DNA of 54,527 nt from an uncultured Clostridia bacterium (GTDB taxonomy: Bacteria > Bacillota > Clostridia > Saccharofermentanales > Saccharofermentanaceae): positions 1 to 54,527 of the forward strand of contig CAJOLL010000005.1 in the NCBI GenBank assembly GCA_905235455.1. Direction: 5' to 3'. The notes below the pieces were generated by a model, which made no database searches, had not been told where the DNA came from, and saw only the letters and a program-made list of their open reading frames with translations. The position numbers and the translations under genes were made by a program. Position 1 is the stretch's first letter, and each line of letters begins with the position of its first letter. Positions 18,017 to 26,072 of this stretch are shown in pieces.

Positions 18017-19795
18017 TTACTGCTTAACTGCTTTCTTTGTCTCAATCTCTTCAAGCAGCTTAGAAGAGATTTGATCAATGGACATGGAACCGAGGTCGCC
18101 TTCGAAACGTGAACGTACGGATACATTACCCTCCTCGACTTCCTTATCACCTACGGTAAACATATAAATAACCTTATTGATGTTTGCTTCTCGGATCTTC
18201 TTACCAAGTTTTTCGGAGCGGTCATCGACCTCCGCACGGATGCCCTTGGCACGAAGTGCATCACGGATCTCAAATGCCCGGTCAAGATGAGCATCGGCGA
18301 TCGGCAGGATACGGACCTGTTCGGGAGCCATCCAAAGGGGCAGGCAGCCGGCATACTTCTCGATAAGATATGCCAGAGTTCTTTCGAAGCAACCGAGGCT
18401 GGTTCTGTGGATGATGTACGGAAGCTTCTTCTGTCCGTCTTTGTCGATGTATTCCATACCGAACTTCTCTGCAAGTAGCATATCGATCTGAATGGTAACA
18501 AGAGTATCTTCCTTACCGAAAACATTCTTATACTGAATGTCGAGCTTCGGTCCATAGAATGCGGCCTCGTCAATTCCGACAGTATACTCAAGGCCGAGAT
18601 CATCGAGGATCTTCTTCATCGCCGCCTGAGATTCTTCCCACTGCTCCTTTGTTCCTTCATATTTATTCTTCGGGTTCGACGGATCCCACTGCGAGAATCG
18701 GAAAGTACAGTCTTCAAGAAGACCGACAGTACCCAGGAAATACTTCGCCAGCTCCAGGCAGTTGGCAAACTCCTGCTCAAGCTGATCCGGACGGATGATA
18801 TAATGGCCCTCGGAGATCGTAAACTGACGGACACGGATCAGACCATGCATCTCGCCGCTGTCCTCATTACGGAAAAGAGTGGATGTCTCAGTCAGACGCA
18901 TCGGCAGGTCACGGTAACTTCTCTGACGGGTCAGGAAGACCTGATACTGGAACGGACAGGTCATCGGACGAAGTGCGAAGCATTCCTTGCTCTCATCATC
19001 AGCATCACCCATGATGAACATGCCATCACGATAGTGATCCCAGTGACCGGATATCCTATAGAGGTCGCGCTTAGCAAAATACGGAGTCTTTGTCAGCAGA
19101 CAACCGTTCTTCTGCTCAACGTCTTCTACCCATCGCTGCAACAGCTGAATAACACGGGCTCCCTTCGGGAGAAGGATCGGAAGACCCTGACCGATGTAAT
19201 CAACAGTTGTGAAATACTCCAGTTCACGGCCAAGTTTGTTATGGTCACGCTTAAGAGCTTCTTCTCTTGCAGCAACAAATGCCTTCAGCTGTTCCTTATC
19301 CGGGAAGGAAGTACCATAGATACGTTGAAGCATCTTATTCTTTTCGGATCCTCTCCAGTAAGCACCTGCGCAGGAAAGGAGCTTAAATGCCCTGATCTCC
19401 CCGGTGCTCTCCATGTGAGGGCCTGCGCAAAGATCAGTAAACTCACCCTGCTTATAGAACGAGATAACCGCATCTTCTGGAAGATCGTCGATCAGTTCGA
19501 CCTTATACGGTTCACCCTTTTCTTCCATCAGCTTTCTGGCTTCGGCACGGGGAAGTTCAAATCGTTCGATCGGAAGATTTTCCTTAACGATCCTCTTCAT
19601 CTCATCTTCGATTTTCTTGAGGTCTTCAGAAGAAAAAGCCTCATCTCTGTCGAAATCATAGTAGAAACCGTCATCAATGGCAGGTCCGATTGCAAGCTTC
19701 GTTTCCGGCCACAATCTCTTGATCGCCTGCGCCATAATGTGTGATGTACTGTGACGATACTTGTTTCTTTCTTCTTTGTTTGCAAAATCAACCAT
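18017..19795 (-). CDS. thrS: Threonyl-tRNA synthetase lacking the TGS domain
   Basis: Charges tRNA-Thr with threonine. The 592-residue product starts directly at the editing/second additional domain: the zinc-type HSTSH motif is at residues 15-19, with LCAGPH further on. The roughly 60-residue N-terminal TGS domain of longer enzymes (about 640 residues) is missing. The class II catalytic core has RPMTCPFQYQVF with the active-site zinc cysteine, motif 2 in SGEMHGLIRVRQFT, and motif 3 in HRTSLGCFERTLAYLIE. The anticodon-binding domain fills the last 100 residues. Expression is controlled by the T-box leader upstream. GGAGG lies close before the ATG, and no TGS-like frame is seen upstream, so the short form looks natural. 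Confidence 0.97.
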   Translation of the reverse strand: MVDFANKEERNKYRHSTSHIMAQAIKRLWPETKLAIGPAIDDGFYYDFDRDEAFSSEDLKKIEDEMKRIVKENLPIERFELPRAEARKLMEEKGEPYKVELIDDLPEDAVISFYKQGEFTDLCAGPHMESTGEIRAFKLLSCAGAYWRGSEKNKMLQRIYGTSFPDKEQLKAFVAAREEALKRDHNKLGRELEYFTTVDYIGQGLPILLPKGARVIQLLQRWVEDVEQKNGCLLTKTPYFAKRDLYRISGHWDHYRDGMFIMGDADDESKECFALRPMTCPFQYQVFLTRQRSYRDLPMRLTETSTLFRNEDSGEMHGLIRVRQFTISEGHYIIRPDQLEQEFANCLELAKYFLGTVGLLEDCTFRFSQWDPSNPKNKYEGTKEQWEESQAAMKKILDDLGLEYTVGIDEAAFYGPKLDIQYKNVFGKEDTLVTIQIDMLLAEKFGMEYIDKDGQKKLPYIIHRTSLGCFERTLAYLIEKYAGCLPLWMAPEQVRILPIADAHLDRAFEIRDALRAKGIRAEVDDRSEKLGKKIREANINKVIYMFTVGDKEVEEGNVSVRSRFEGDLGSMSIDQISSKLLEEIETKKAVKQ

Positions 19796-19843
19796 TTACG
19801 CATTCCTCCTTTGTGGTTTTGCAGCTTTTTGTTTCGGAATACT

Positions 19844-19879
19844 AAAAAGCCATGTATCCCGACGATAGGGATGCATGGC
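19844..19879 (-). terminator. T-box terminator helix
   Basis: On the minus strand GCCATGCATCCC and GGGATACATGGC pair around the loop TATCGTC, with one mismatched pair, and are followed by TTTTT. The 5' arm begins immediately after the T-box core, so pairing of the core with an antiterminator arm is mutually exclusive with this helix. Confidence 0.9.
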
Positions 19880-20101
19880 TGCACGGTTCCACCCTAATTG
19901 CCCGAAATCTTTTCCGGACCACTCATTCCCCCTTTTAACGCTGGTAGGCAGCGGCTGCTTCATAGTTGAATCTCTTTCCGAAGCGCGGCTCCGAGGTGGT
20001 ACTTTCCGATGATTCCCGTGAAAAGATTTCCAGCCCAAGATCTTTTCTCTCTGTAAGGAATGAAGATACCGGAAAACATATCCTCTTCAATGCCTTTAAT
20101 T
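19844..20101 (-). promoter_or_regulatory. T-box riboswitch of thrS
   Basis: This leader senses uncharged tRNA-Thr and lets transcription continue into thrS. The diagnostic T-box core AGGGTGGAACCGTGC lies at 19881-19895 on the minus strand, followed by the terminator helix at 19844-19879. Upstream are the AGAGAG element and a GGCTGG-containing distal stem I. A candidate specifier is the threonine codon ACC at 19998-20000 (GTACCACC). The UGGA in the T-box predicts U73 on the matching tRNA. Bases outside the core are assigned from the general T-box layout. Confidence 0.93.
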
Positions 20102-20107
20102 GTTTAC

Positions 20108-20136
20108 AGTCTATTCCAACAAATTGCGAAATGCAA
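20108..20136 (-). promoter_or_regulatory. Putative promoter of the thrS T-box transcript
   Basis: TTGCAT (20131-20136) and TAGACT (20108-20113) are separated by 17 bases on the minus strand, just before the T-box leader. The -10 box is a moderate match. The previous gene ends at 20164 with no terminator between, so readthrough into the T-box leader is also possible. Confidence 0.5.
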
Positions 20137-20163
20137 GCACTTTTTACCTATAGTGTAAGAAAA

Positions 20164-20814
20164 TCACCGAAGTTGAAGATATGCTTCCAGTCTCTTGGAA
20201 AAATCCCGAGCTTTGGCGACCGAAGGATCATCAGGAGTGCTTGCCAGCCCCTGAACAAAAACGTAATAGCCGTTATCACCCAGGATCAATTCAAGATAAG
20301 CATATCCGAGATCGTGATTCGAATTATCAAGATACCCGTCATAGATCATACTATAATCGGAAACGAGCAATTCGCTCGCATCAAGCGGCGCCGTTGCCGT
20401 TACCATCTGTGAGATCAGTTCATCAAAAGACTTTCCTTCAGATGATCCCGAAGAGACGATCATTTCCGCATCGTCATCCAGAGCCGTAAACTCAACTTTG
20501 CCCGCCTCATCAAAGATCAGCAGATTCTCATCTCGGCAAAGGTTTTTCATATCCGTGACAACGATGTGAAGACCACTTCCCTTACGATGTTTTGGAATCT
20601 TTTCTCCGCTTTTCGAGATCAGTCCGGAAAAATTCTCCCCGGTATCAGAGAATCTATCTGAATCATGAAGTTTTTTGCAGACGGAAATACCGGCCAATAC
20701 AATCACCGCGAGTATCACGACAACGCCGACGCCGCGAAGCACTTCCAGCCAAAACTCCTTTGACCGGTAAAAAGGCGTATTCTCATTATTCGAAGGAATC
20801 GGTGTCTGATCCAT
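20164..20814 (-). CDS. Single-pass membrane protein of unknown function, 216 aa
   Basis: No family recognised. A hydrophilic N-terminus (about 25 residues) precedes one membrane helix (about 28-46, GVGVVVILAVIVLAGISVC). The remainder, about 170 residues, is likely external and holds the segments GSGLHIVVTDMKNL and YYVFVQGLASTPDDPSVAKARDFSKRL split over several strands and helices. It starts three bases after the ADP-ribosylglycohydrolase stop codon, within the distance for translational coupling, so the two are one transcript. Its role may be linked to the hydrolase, but this is only positional. Confidence 0.78.
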   Translation of the reverse strand: MDQTPIPSNNENTPFYRSKEFWLEVLRGVGVVVILAVIVLAGISVCKKLHDSDRFSDTGENFSGLISKSGEKIPKHRKGSGLHIVVTDMKNLCRDENLLIFDEAGKVEFTALDDDAEMIVSSGSSEGKSFDELISQMVTATAPLDASELLVSDYSMIYDGYLDNSNHDLGYAYLELILGDNGYYVFVQGLASTPDDPSVAKARDFSKRLEAYLQLR

Positions 20815-20817
20815 ATC

Positions 20818-21966
20818 TTAATCCCAGTCACATCGTGCATACTTAGAAAGCCACGTTTCATCCGTATAATCGCCACTGCCGTTCATGAGACAGCCATAAC
20901 AAAGATCATCGGCTATTTCCAAAATCGTCTCTTTTAACTCGAGATCCTTTTTCCACATATCATCGATTGCTTCATATCCGACAAGAGCGCCTACGATATT
21001 TCCCGTTATGGCCCCGATAGAATCGCTGTCGCCGCTGTGATTCACCGCAGCGATTATGGCGGCTGAAAAATCATCAGAATGACGAAGCGAACAATAGAGC
21101 GCGATAGCAAGAGCTTCGTCACCACACCAGCCTGCGCCGATACGGGAGATATTCTCCTCATCCTTATCCTGATTGCCGGAAAGCGCTGTCGCGCGATCGA
21201 TAAGTTCCAAAAAAGCTCCCAGATGCTTTCTTTCCGAAAAGATATTACTGATCATTTCGCGGGCATCACGGATGACCTCTCGAAGAATAGGCTTCTCCTC
21301 TGAAGAAACAAGGTTTTTGATCACATGCGTTAAAAATGCCGCAGGCATAAAGCCCAGAGAATGCGAATGCGTCAGGGCCGCGATCTCGGCGCCTTCTATA
21401 TCGGCAGACCGATCATCCATATCGCGGAGAGCAATGCCGACGGGGGCCACTCTCATAACACCGCCACAACCTTTGCTGTGATTGATCCGATGATTCGTAG
21501 AACCCTGTTCACCGGAAGAAAGCGCATCCAGGCAGGTAGCACCCGGAGCTCTGCAGCTCCATAATTCTTTAATATCCAGAAGCCAGCTGATCCTCTCGCC
21601 ATGAGCATCGCCACGCTGAGTCTCGAGCCAGTCGAGATAAGAAAGATATACATAAGACCGGCAAGGTGAAGATAGTTTTTGAAGCGCGGCTCTTGTCTGT
21701 GCACAAAGAAGGCCGTTCGCGGTAAAGAGGCTCATTTGCGTATCATCGGAGAAAAGTGCTTTTCCCGAAGCCGGATCAACTGCGTATGAAGTGATGCCCG
21801 ACGGCCCATATGTCTTAAGGATCTCATCGTAAGAGACAAATTCTACTTTGTAGCCCAAGGCATCCCCGGCCGCACCGCCGATCATACAGCCGCGGATACG
21901 GTCTAAAGATTTTTCATGATCAGATACGATCGCCGATACACGTTCAGAAAGCTTCGATTTATCCAT
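20818..21966 (-). CDS. ADP-ribosylglycohydrolase family protein
   Basis: A 382-residue member of the DraG/ARH family, which removes ADP-ribose from proteins or other acceptors using two magnesium ions. Family marks are GCMIGGAAGDALG (residues 27-38), the SDDTQMSLF metal motif with D74, D75 and T76, the middle segment NHSKGCGGVMRVAPVG, and NHSGDSDSIG (309-318) with metal ligands D313 and D315. The fold is complete. It has its own extended -10 promoter in the 36-base gap upstream, and the membrane protein at 20164 follows three bases after it. No ADP-ribosyltransferase or dinitrogenase-reductase gene is nearby, so the acceptor is unknown. Confidence 0.93.
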   Translation of the reverse strand: MDKSKLSERVSAIVSDHEKSLDRIRGCMIGGAAGDALGYKVEFVSYDEILKTYGPSGITSYAVDPASGKALFSDDTQMSLFTANGLLCAQTRAALQKLSSPCRSYVYLSYLDWLETQRGDAHGERISWLLDIKELWSCRAPGATCLDALSSGEQGSTNHRINHSKGCGGVMRVAPVGIALRDMDDRSADIEGAEIAALTHSHSLGFMPAAFLTHVIKNLVSSEEKPILREVIRDAREMISNIFSERKHLGAFLELIDRATALSGNQDKDEENISRIGAGWCGDEALAIALYCSLRHSDDFSAAIIAAVNHSGDSDSIGAITGNIVGALVGYEAIDDMWKKDLELKETILEIADDLCYGCLMNGSGDYTDETWLSKYARCDWD

Positions 21967-21989
21967 AAGAACCTCTCTTCTTTTCGTTT

Positions 21990-22019
21990 ATTATAACAGA
22001 AATCAGGAGGGACTGTCCT
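21990..22019 (-). promoter_or_regulatory. Extended -10 promoter before the ADP-ribosylglycohydrolase gene
   Basis: On the minus strand TGT followed by a perfect TATAAT (21990-21995) forms an extended -10, with AGGACA (22014-22019) 18 bases upstream as a partial -35 box. It gives a short leader of about 15-20 bases before the ATG. Confidence 0.65.
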
Positions 22020-22641
22020 GCTTCTTTCCGACGACCCGGTCGGCGATCTCTTTCCAGGAATAACGGACTCGTTCCACCCGCATCATCCAAATAAGCTTGA
22101 TCACATTGAAGATAACAAACCATATGACCGCACCGGAAAAAACAGATGTCACGATCGTCAGAACTGCGCATATCAGGCAGCTTAAAACGATCTTGCCGAA
22201 ATACTTGTCCTTTGTGAAAAAAAACGTGATAAACGCGATCAGGCCCAACTGGACAAATCCGGCGAAAAAGCGGATCCAGCCTTGGGATACACTGTCGGTC
22301 AAAACGATCGGAGATACAAGAAAGAAAAAACAGATGACCGATTCTGCAATACAGATTTTATTGAGCTGATGGCGGATGCGGTCCATCTCGACCTGCTGCT
22401 GCCTTCTTCTTCGCTCTTCTTCTTCCTTTCGGAGTTTCTCTTCGCGTTCTTCCTTCCAGGCCTGCTCCATATCGAGCTGCGCCTGGATACGGCCCCTCTC
22501 ACGATCGTAACCGACGCCGTATTCACCGCTTCTTGATATAAGCATCGTTTTTCCGCAAACAGTGCAGGTTGCCACTTTTAAAGCCGGATCAACAGTTACA
22601 TTGGCACCGCAGCCGGTGCATGTCATATCCACAAGTTTCAT
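22003..22641 (-). CDS. Zinc-ribbon membrane protein with coiled coil, 212 aa
   Basis: An N-terminal zinc ribbon with CxxC pairs C8/C11 and C26/C29 leads into a long charged helix (about 50-95, with EEEERRRRQQQ) that should form a coiled coil. About four hydrophobic segments follow (roughly 97-190), then a short basic tail. The layout, soluble zinc module plus coiled coil plus membrane domain, resembles uncharacterised TFIIB-type zinc-ribbon membrane proteins of Gram-positive bacteria. It starts 17 bases after the lipoprotein gene and precedes the ADP-ribosylglycohydrolase. Function unknown. Confidence 0.82.
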   Translation of the reverse strand: MKLVDMTCTGCGANVTVDPALKVATCTVCGKTMLISRSGEYGVGYDRERGRIQAQLDMEQAWKEEREEKLRKEEEERRRRQQQVEMDRIRHQLNKICIAESVICFFFLVSPIVLTDSVSQGWIRFFAGFVQLGLIAFITFFFTKDKYFGKIVLSCLICAVLTIVTSVFSGAVIWFVIFNVIKLIWMMRVERVRYSWKEIADRVVGKKQDSPS

Positions 22642-22658
22642 CGTTTACAAAACCTCTG

Positions 22659-23717
22659 TCAAGAAACACTCAGTGTAAACGGATCGCAAAGCGTTCCGTT
22701 AAAATAATCATCTTCCGTCGAATACATAATGATCCCGGAAAGTGTTTCGATCTTATCGACTCCTATCTCTTCAAGATCGCCATTCCTGATGTATAACGTA
22801 TCTATAGATTTCTCACCCGGCTTCAATACGACATAAGAAAACAGAGATGCCGATATCCCGTTGATCAACGATTCCTGGAATCGGAAAGTATAAGATTCTT
22901 CCGCAGAAAGGTTTTCAAAAAGAAGATAAAGACGCGGTTCATCTCTGTAATAAACAAAATCAACGGCGGAAATACGAACGTTTGCATCCTCGAAAAGCAC
23001 TGCCGAATAAGGAATATCGTACACTTTGTCCGGATCATAGACCGAGGTATAGACCGTTGCCGGATCGGATATATATGTCGCCTCCGTATCCGTATACTTC
23101 ACTTCAAATGCAATCCGGATCATGCCGGGATCCCAAAGACCGATCTCAATTCCAAGCGTCAGATAGAACTCGACGTCAAAATCCTCGCTGGCACCATCCT
23201 CGAAATTCTTAAGCCACATCGGCATAATGCTGAAGCCATCAATCGCCAGAGATCTTAAGTTTAAAGAGATCGGATGACCGGTCCGGTTATCCAGATGCAT
23301 CATCAGCAATCGTTCGGTTCCCATACCGAGCTGAAAACCGTTCACATGGACCGTCAGCCCGTCCTTATCAAGGATCACGGTATCGTCGATAAGAATCTCC
23401 TGATAAGCATATTCCGGGACCTCATGCGGTCCGATCACAGAGACAGGACAATCATATGAAGTTGTTTCAATGGAATTCTTCTGAAGAGAATCGCTGCTGT
23501 CCGTCGGTTCTGTATCCGTAGAAATAATCGGATCCGTCTCCGTTTCGGGTTCGGTCTCAGGCTCCGTTTCGGGTTCTGTCCCCGTTTCCGTCGGTGTTTC
23601 GTATTTCAAAAGACTCTTACCGTCTCCGGATCCCTCATCTTTCTTACACGAACTGAAAAAGCATGAAAATGACATCATCATTGCAAAGACTGTCAAAAGT
23701 GAGATCGCCTTTTTCAT
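22659..23717 (-). CDS. Lipoprotein of unknown function, 352 aa
   Basis: The signal peptide (MKKAISLLTVFAMMMSFSC) has lipobox cysteines at C19 and, better placed in FSSC, C24. A Thr/Glu/Pro-rich linker (TETGTEPETEPETEPETETD, about 40-62) separates it from a beta-rich domain (about 85-352) with repeated short strand patterns such as VILDKDGLTVHVNGFQLG and ILFDV-like segments; it may contain tandem immunoglobulin-like units. AAGG lies nine bases before the ATG. It is the first gene of a minus-strand set with the zinc-ribbon protein and reads from the symmetric divergent promoter. Confidence 0.85.
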   Translation of the reverse strand: MKKAISLLTVFAMMMSFSCFFSSCKKDEGSGDGKSLLKYETPTETGTEPETEPETEPETETDPIISTDTEPTDSSDSLQKNSIETTSYDCPVSVIGPHEVPEYAYQEILIDDTVILDKDGLTVHVNGFQLGMGTERLLMMHLDNRTGHPISLNLRSLAIDGFSIMPMWLKNFEDGASEDFDVEFYLTLGIEIGLWDPGMIRIAFEVKYTDTEATYISDPATVYTSVYDPDKVYDIPYSAVLFEDANVRISAVDFVYYRDEPRLYLLFENLSAEESYTFRFQESLINGISASLFSYVVLKPGEKSIDTLYIRNGDLEEIGVDKIETLSGIIMYSTEDDYFNGTLCDPFTLSVS

Positions 23718-23753
23718 AACACATTTCCTTCTTTCCTAGTCTCTTTCACGAAA

Positions 23754-23788
23754 ATTATATCACATACGCTTTCTACATGTGATATGAT
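23754..23788. promoter_or_regulatory. Symmetric divergent promoter between two lipoprotein genes
   Basis: Nine-base perfect inverted arms (ATATCACAT at 23757-23765 and ATGTGATAT at 23777-23785) contain two extended -10 elements facing outward: TGA-TATAAT on the minus strand (-10 at 23754-23759) and TGA-TATGAT on the plus strand (-10 at 23783-23788). Each promoter's -35 region falls on the other's -10, so polymerase could serve only one gene at a time. Confidence 0.65.
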
Positions 23789-23828
23789 GGAACGCGTATT
23801 AGAACCACCTGTTTCTTCGGAGGATACT

Positions 23829-24440
23829 ATGAAAAAAGCACTTTCTCTTGTTCTTGTTTTCGGACTTATGGTTCAGTTGGTCTCCTGTGCCAAGAAGCCA
23901 CGTCTGGATAAAGACAGTTTCGAAAAATATGCACTTGAAGATCTTCAGATCGAAAAGAAGGATATTTCCACACCCGACAAAAACGGATATTACGATCTGG
24001 ACAGCATTATTGACAATACTATTGAAAACCAGAGCAAACGCGATCATTACGTGGAAGTATATTCCCAGACCCTCGGCAACACGATCGGTGAACTGATCGT
24101 CGTCTACACCGATTATCAGCAGAAAGAAGACGCCAAGTCCCTTTATGATCAGGTCGTCGAATCGGAAAAGAGCATTGCGGAAACTTCTCCGAGCACATGC
24201 AAATACGAAGAAAATGACGATTCTTTCCTTATGCTGACAAGTAAAGACAGCATGACCTATCACTTTGAGTGTCTTTACATTCAAAATGATATTCTGGTAT
24301 TCTTCTCCATTGTTCTTTCTTCCGGCGAACTTGAAAATCTGGATGCCGATTGGTTAAAGCGAGTCGAAAAGTTCATGAACGATCTTCACATCCGAACACC
24401 ATTCCATCTGAATGCCAATATCGAGGTCCTGCTCAAGTAA
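23829..24440 (+). CDS. Lipoprotein of unknown function, 203 aa
   Basis: The ATG at 23829, with GGAGG six bases upstream, gives a typical lipoprotein signal (MKKALSLVLVFGLMVQLVSC, lipidated Cys at residue 20). The rest is a small alpha/beta domain without recognisable motif; segments such as HYVEVYSQTLGNTIGELIVVY and the final ADWLKRVEKFMNDLHI region look helical. It is transcribed opposite to the 352-residue lipoprotein from the shared promoter region. Its TAA stop directly abuts the stop codon of the converging acyltransferase gene, with no terminator between. Confidence 0.85.
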   Translation: MKKALSLVLVFGLMVQLVSCAKKPRLDKDSFEKYALEDLQIEKKDISTPDKNGYYDLDSIIDNTIENQSKRDHYVEVYSQTLGNTIGELIVVYTDYQQKEDAKSLYDQVVESEKSIAETSPSTCKYEENDDSFLMLTSKDSMTYHFECLYIQNDILVFFSIVLSSGELENLDADWLKRVEKFMNDLHIRTPFHLNANIEVLLK

Positions 24441-25736
24441 TCAGGCAGGTGCCTTCTCTGTTTTCCCTTCAGACTTCATCTCGGGCTTCTTTTCCTTCGG
24501 AAAAAGAAGCTTTTTGATCTGGTCAGTGAGTTTTTTCTCGATAACACCCAGAACGATCGTCAAGACAAATACAGTGATCGCAAAGATAAGAAGCTTGTTG
24601 TTCTTGATAACAAACGGGAACTTCTTCTTTTCCATAAGATATCTGGTGATCTCAAGCGCCATGAGATTCATCAGATATGTATCCAGCGAGTACTTTCCGA
24701 AGAATCTGGTCACAGGGTTTTCAACATGATACTTCATCATAAAGAGGATCACGAGGAATCCGACAAGGGCGAAAAAAGGAACCTGACAGAAATATGTAGC
24801 AATCTTAAGATCAAAGCGCGGGCCCTTCATCTCGTACTCTCTCCAGTATCCGAAATGGCTCTGGCCATACTCGGAAAGGCGGAACGCAATATATGTCAGA
24901 AGCAGGACTACGTGGAACTTCAATGCGAAAAGGCGCTTGAAGAACGGAACGATTTTTGATTCGTAATTGCCAAAGATAAGTCCCGTCAGGAAAGCCGGTG
25001 CGGAATTGACCCACCATTCGCCGTTAAACCAAAGTACTTTCTGTTCCTGCCACCAGTGAACATTACCGGAATTGAACATCCACCAGTTCTCCTTCTTTCT
25101 CGACCACCATGCAAAATGACCGTTATAACAGAATCCGATGCCCAGACCGATGATGATCAGACCGATAAGGACAAAGCATACCGGACGTTTCTTGATGAAC
25201 CGGAAGCAAAGGAAGAATGAAAGATACAAAATCGCCAGTACGATCGGGAACCATGCATATGCGTTCATCATGGTCAATCCGGTAAAATTGAAGATCCACT
25301 GTTGTGTCGGCATCTTCACTTTCGAAATCACGAAATAAAGCGCATAAAGCAGAATATTTACATAAAACGGGAGCATGATCCCTTTTACGATTCTGTTCTT
25401 AACAAAACCATGCAGATAATTCTCTTTTGAATCCAGGCTCTTGATCAGGCCGTACCCGGAACAGAAGAAAAAGATCGCTACGAAAAAAGCACCGGCATTC
25501 ACAAACGGCGTCAGTACTTTAGCGTTCTGGAAGATCTGTTCCTGAGAGATATGGTGCAGAATAACACCGATCGCGGCAAATCCGCGAAGAGATTTCATGA
25601 CATCCAAAGAAGCAAAGTCTTTGTGAAAATCCTTTTTGCCAAGTTTACTGGAACTGCCCCAGAATAAGAGCATAAAGAAAAAATAGTAGGTGGCGATGCG
25701 AAGGATCGACCAGAAATTAAACACATCTTTTAACAT
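24441..25736 (-). CDS. Membrane acyltransferase, acyltransferase 3 family
   Basis: A 431-residue multi-pass protein (about ten helices) of the OafA/acyltransferase 3 family, which moves acyl groups, often acetyl, onto cell-surface sugars or peptidoglycan. The family motif SLRGFAAIGVILHH lies at about residues 49-62, with the conserved RG pair and HH. A Trp-rich loop (WWSRKKENWW, WWQEQ) sits mid-protein and a Lys/Glu-rich tail closes it. AGGGG is six bases before the ATG. Preceded by a 280-base AT-rich leader region, it is transcribed alone and converges on the 203-residue lipoprotein. No surface polysaccharide genes adjoin, so the acceptor is unknown. Confidence 0.9.
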   Translation of the reverse strand: MLKDVFNFWSILRIATYYFFFMLLFWGSSSKLGKKDFHKDFASLDVMKSLRGFAAIGVILHHISQEQIFQNAKVLTPFVNAGAFFVAIFFFCSGYGLIKSLDSKENYLHGFVKNRIVKGIMLPFYVNILLYALYFVISKVKMPTQQWIFNFTGLTMMNAYAWFPIVLAILYLSFFLCFRFIKKRPVCFVLIGLIIIGLGIGFCYNGHFAWWSRKKENWWMFNSGNVHWWQEQKVLWFNGEWWVNSAPAFLTGLIFGNYESKIVPFFKRLFALKFHVVLLLTYIAFRLSEYGQSHFGYWREYEMKGPRFDLKIATYFCQVPFFALVGFLVILFMMKYHVENPVTRFFGKYSLDTYLMNLMALEITRYLMEKKKFPFVIKNNKLLIFAITVFVLTIVLGVIEKKLTDQIKKLLFPKEKKPEMKSEGKTEKAPA

Positions 25737-26016
25737 TTTTATCCCCTGTTCATTTAAAAGATCCTATGTATTCTCTCACAAAAGAGAATACATGAAAATA
25801 CCCAAAATCAATATGCTTGAGTTTGTAGGGTCTTTTCTTTTGTTTTCTATTCAAAAACAGAAAATTCATATTTTCACAAAAATTGAAAGATAAATGTTTT
25901 TTATAATATAGATACAGACATACCATACCACACAGAGGAATGCAAAAAGGAGAAAAGAATATCATCTATAGTTGATCATCAGTGATAATGCCTCTTTTCT
26001 TTCTGTAGTTTCTATA
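25737..26016. other. AT-rich intergenic region with a perfect leader hairpin
   Basis: This stretch holds no convincing gene. On the minus strand it should carry the acyltransferase promoter; a TATATTATAA tract at 25901-25910 is the best -10 candidate. A perfect 11-base-pair hairpin (ATGTATTCTCT / AGAGAATACAT, loop TTTGTG) lies at 25766-25793, about 30 bases before the start codon. A weaker paired region (AGAAAAGA / TCTTTTCT) lies near 25952-26002. A 71-codon open frame here has no ribosome site and is rejected. Confidence 0.6.
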
Positions 26017-26055
26017 TTAAAAAGGGAGTCTTCCGACGGAAGACTCCCTTTTTAA
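26017..26055 (-). terminator. Intrinsic terminator after trkH
   Basis: A perfect stem of at least ten pairs (GGGAGTCTTC / GAAGACTCCC, loop CGACG on the plus strand) flanked by A and T runs follows the trkH stop by about 20 bases. The flanks allow function in both directions. Confidence 0.9.
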
Positions 26056-26072
26056 TCACTTTCCGTCAAAGA

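Noticed and set aside
23505-23600. Repeated GGTTCGGTCTC-like units
   Set aside because: They encode the Thr-Glu-Pro linker of the 352-residue lipoprotein, a normal low-complexity spacer.
25750-25965. 71-codon minus-strand open frame in the intergenic region
   Set aside because: No ribosome site, AT-driven composition, and it spans the perfect leader hairpin and the likely acyltransferase promoter region.
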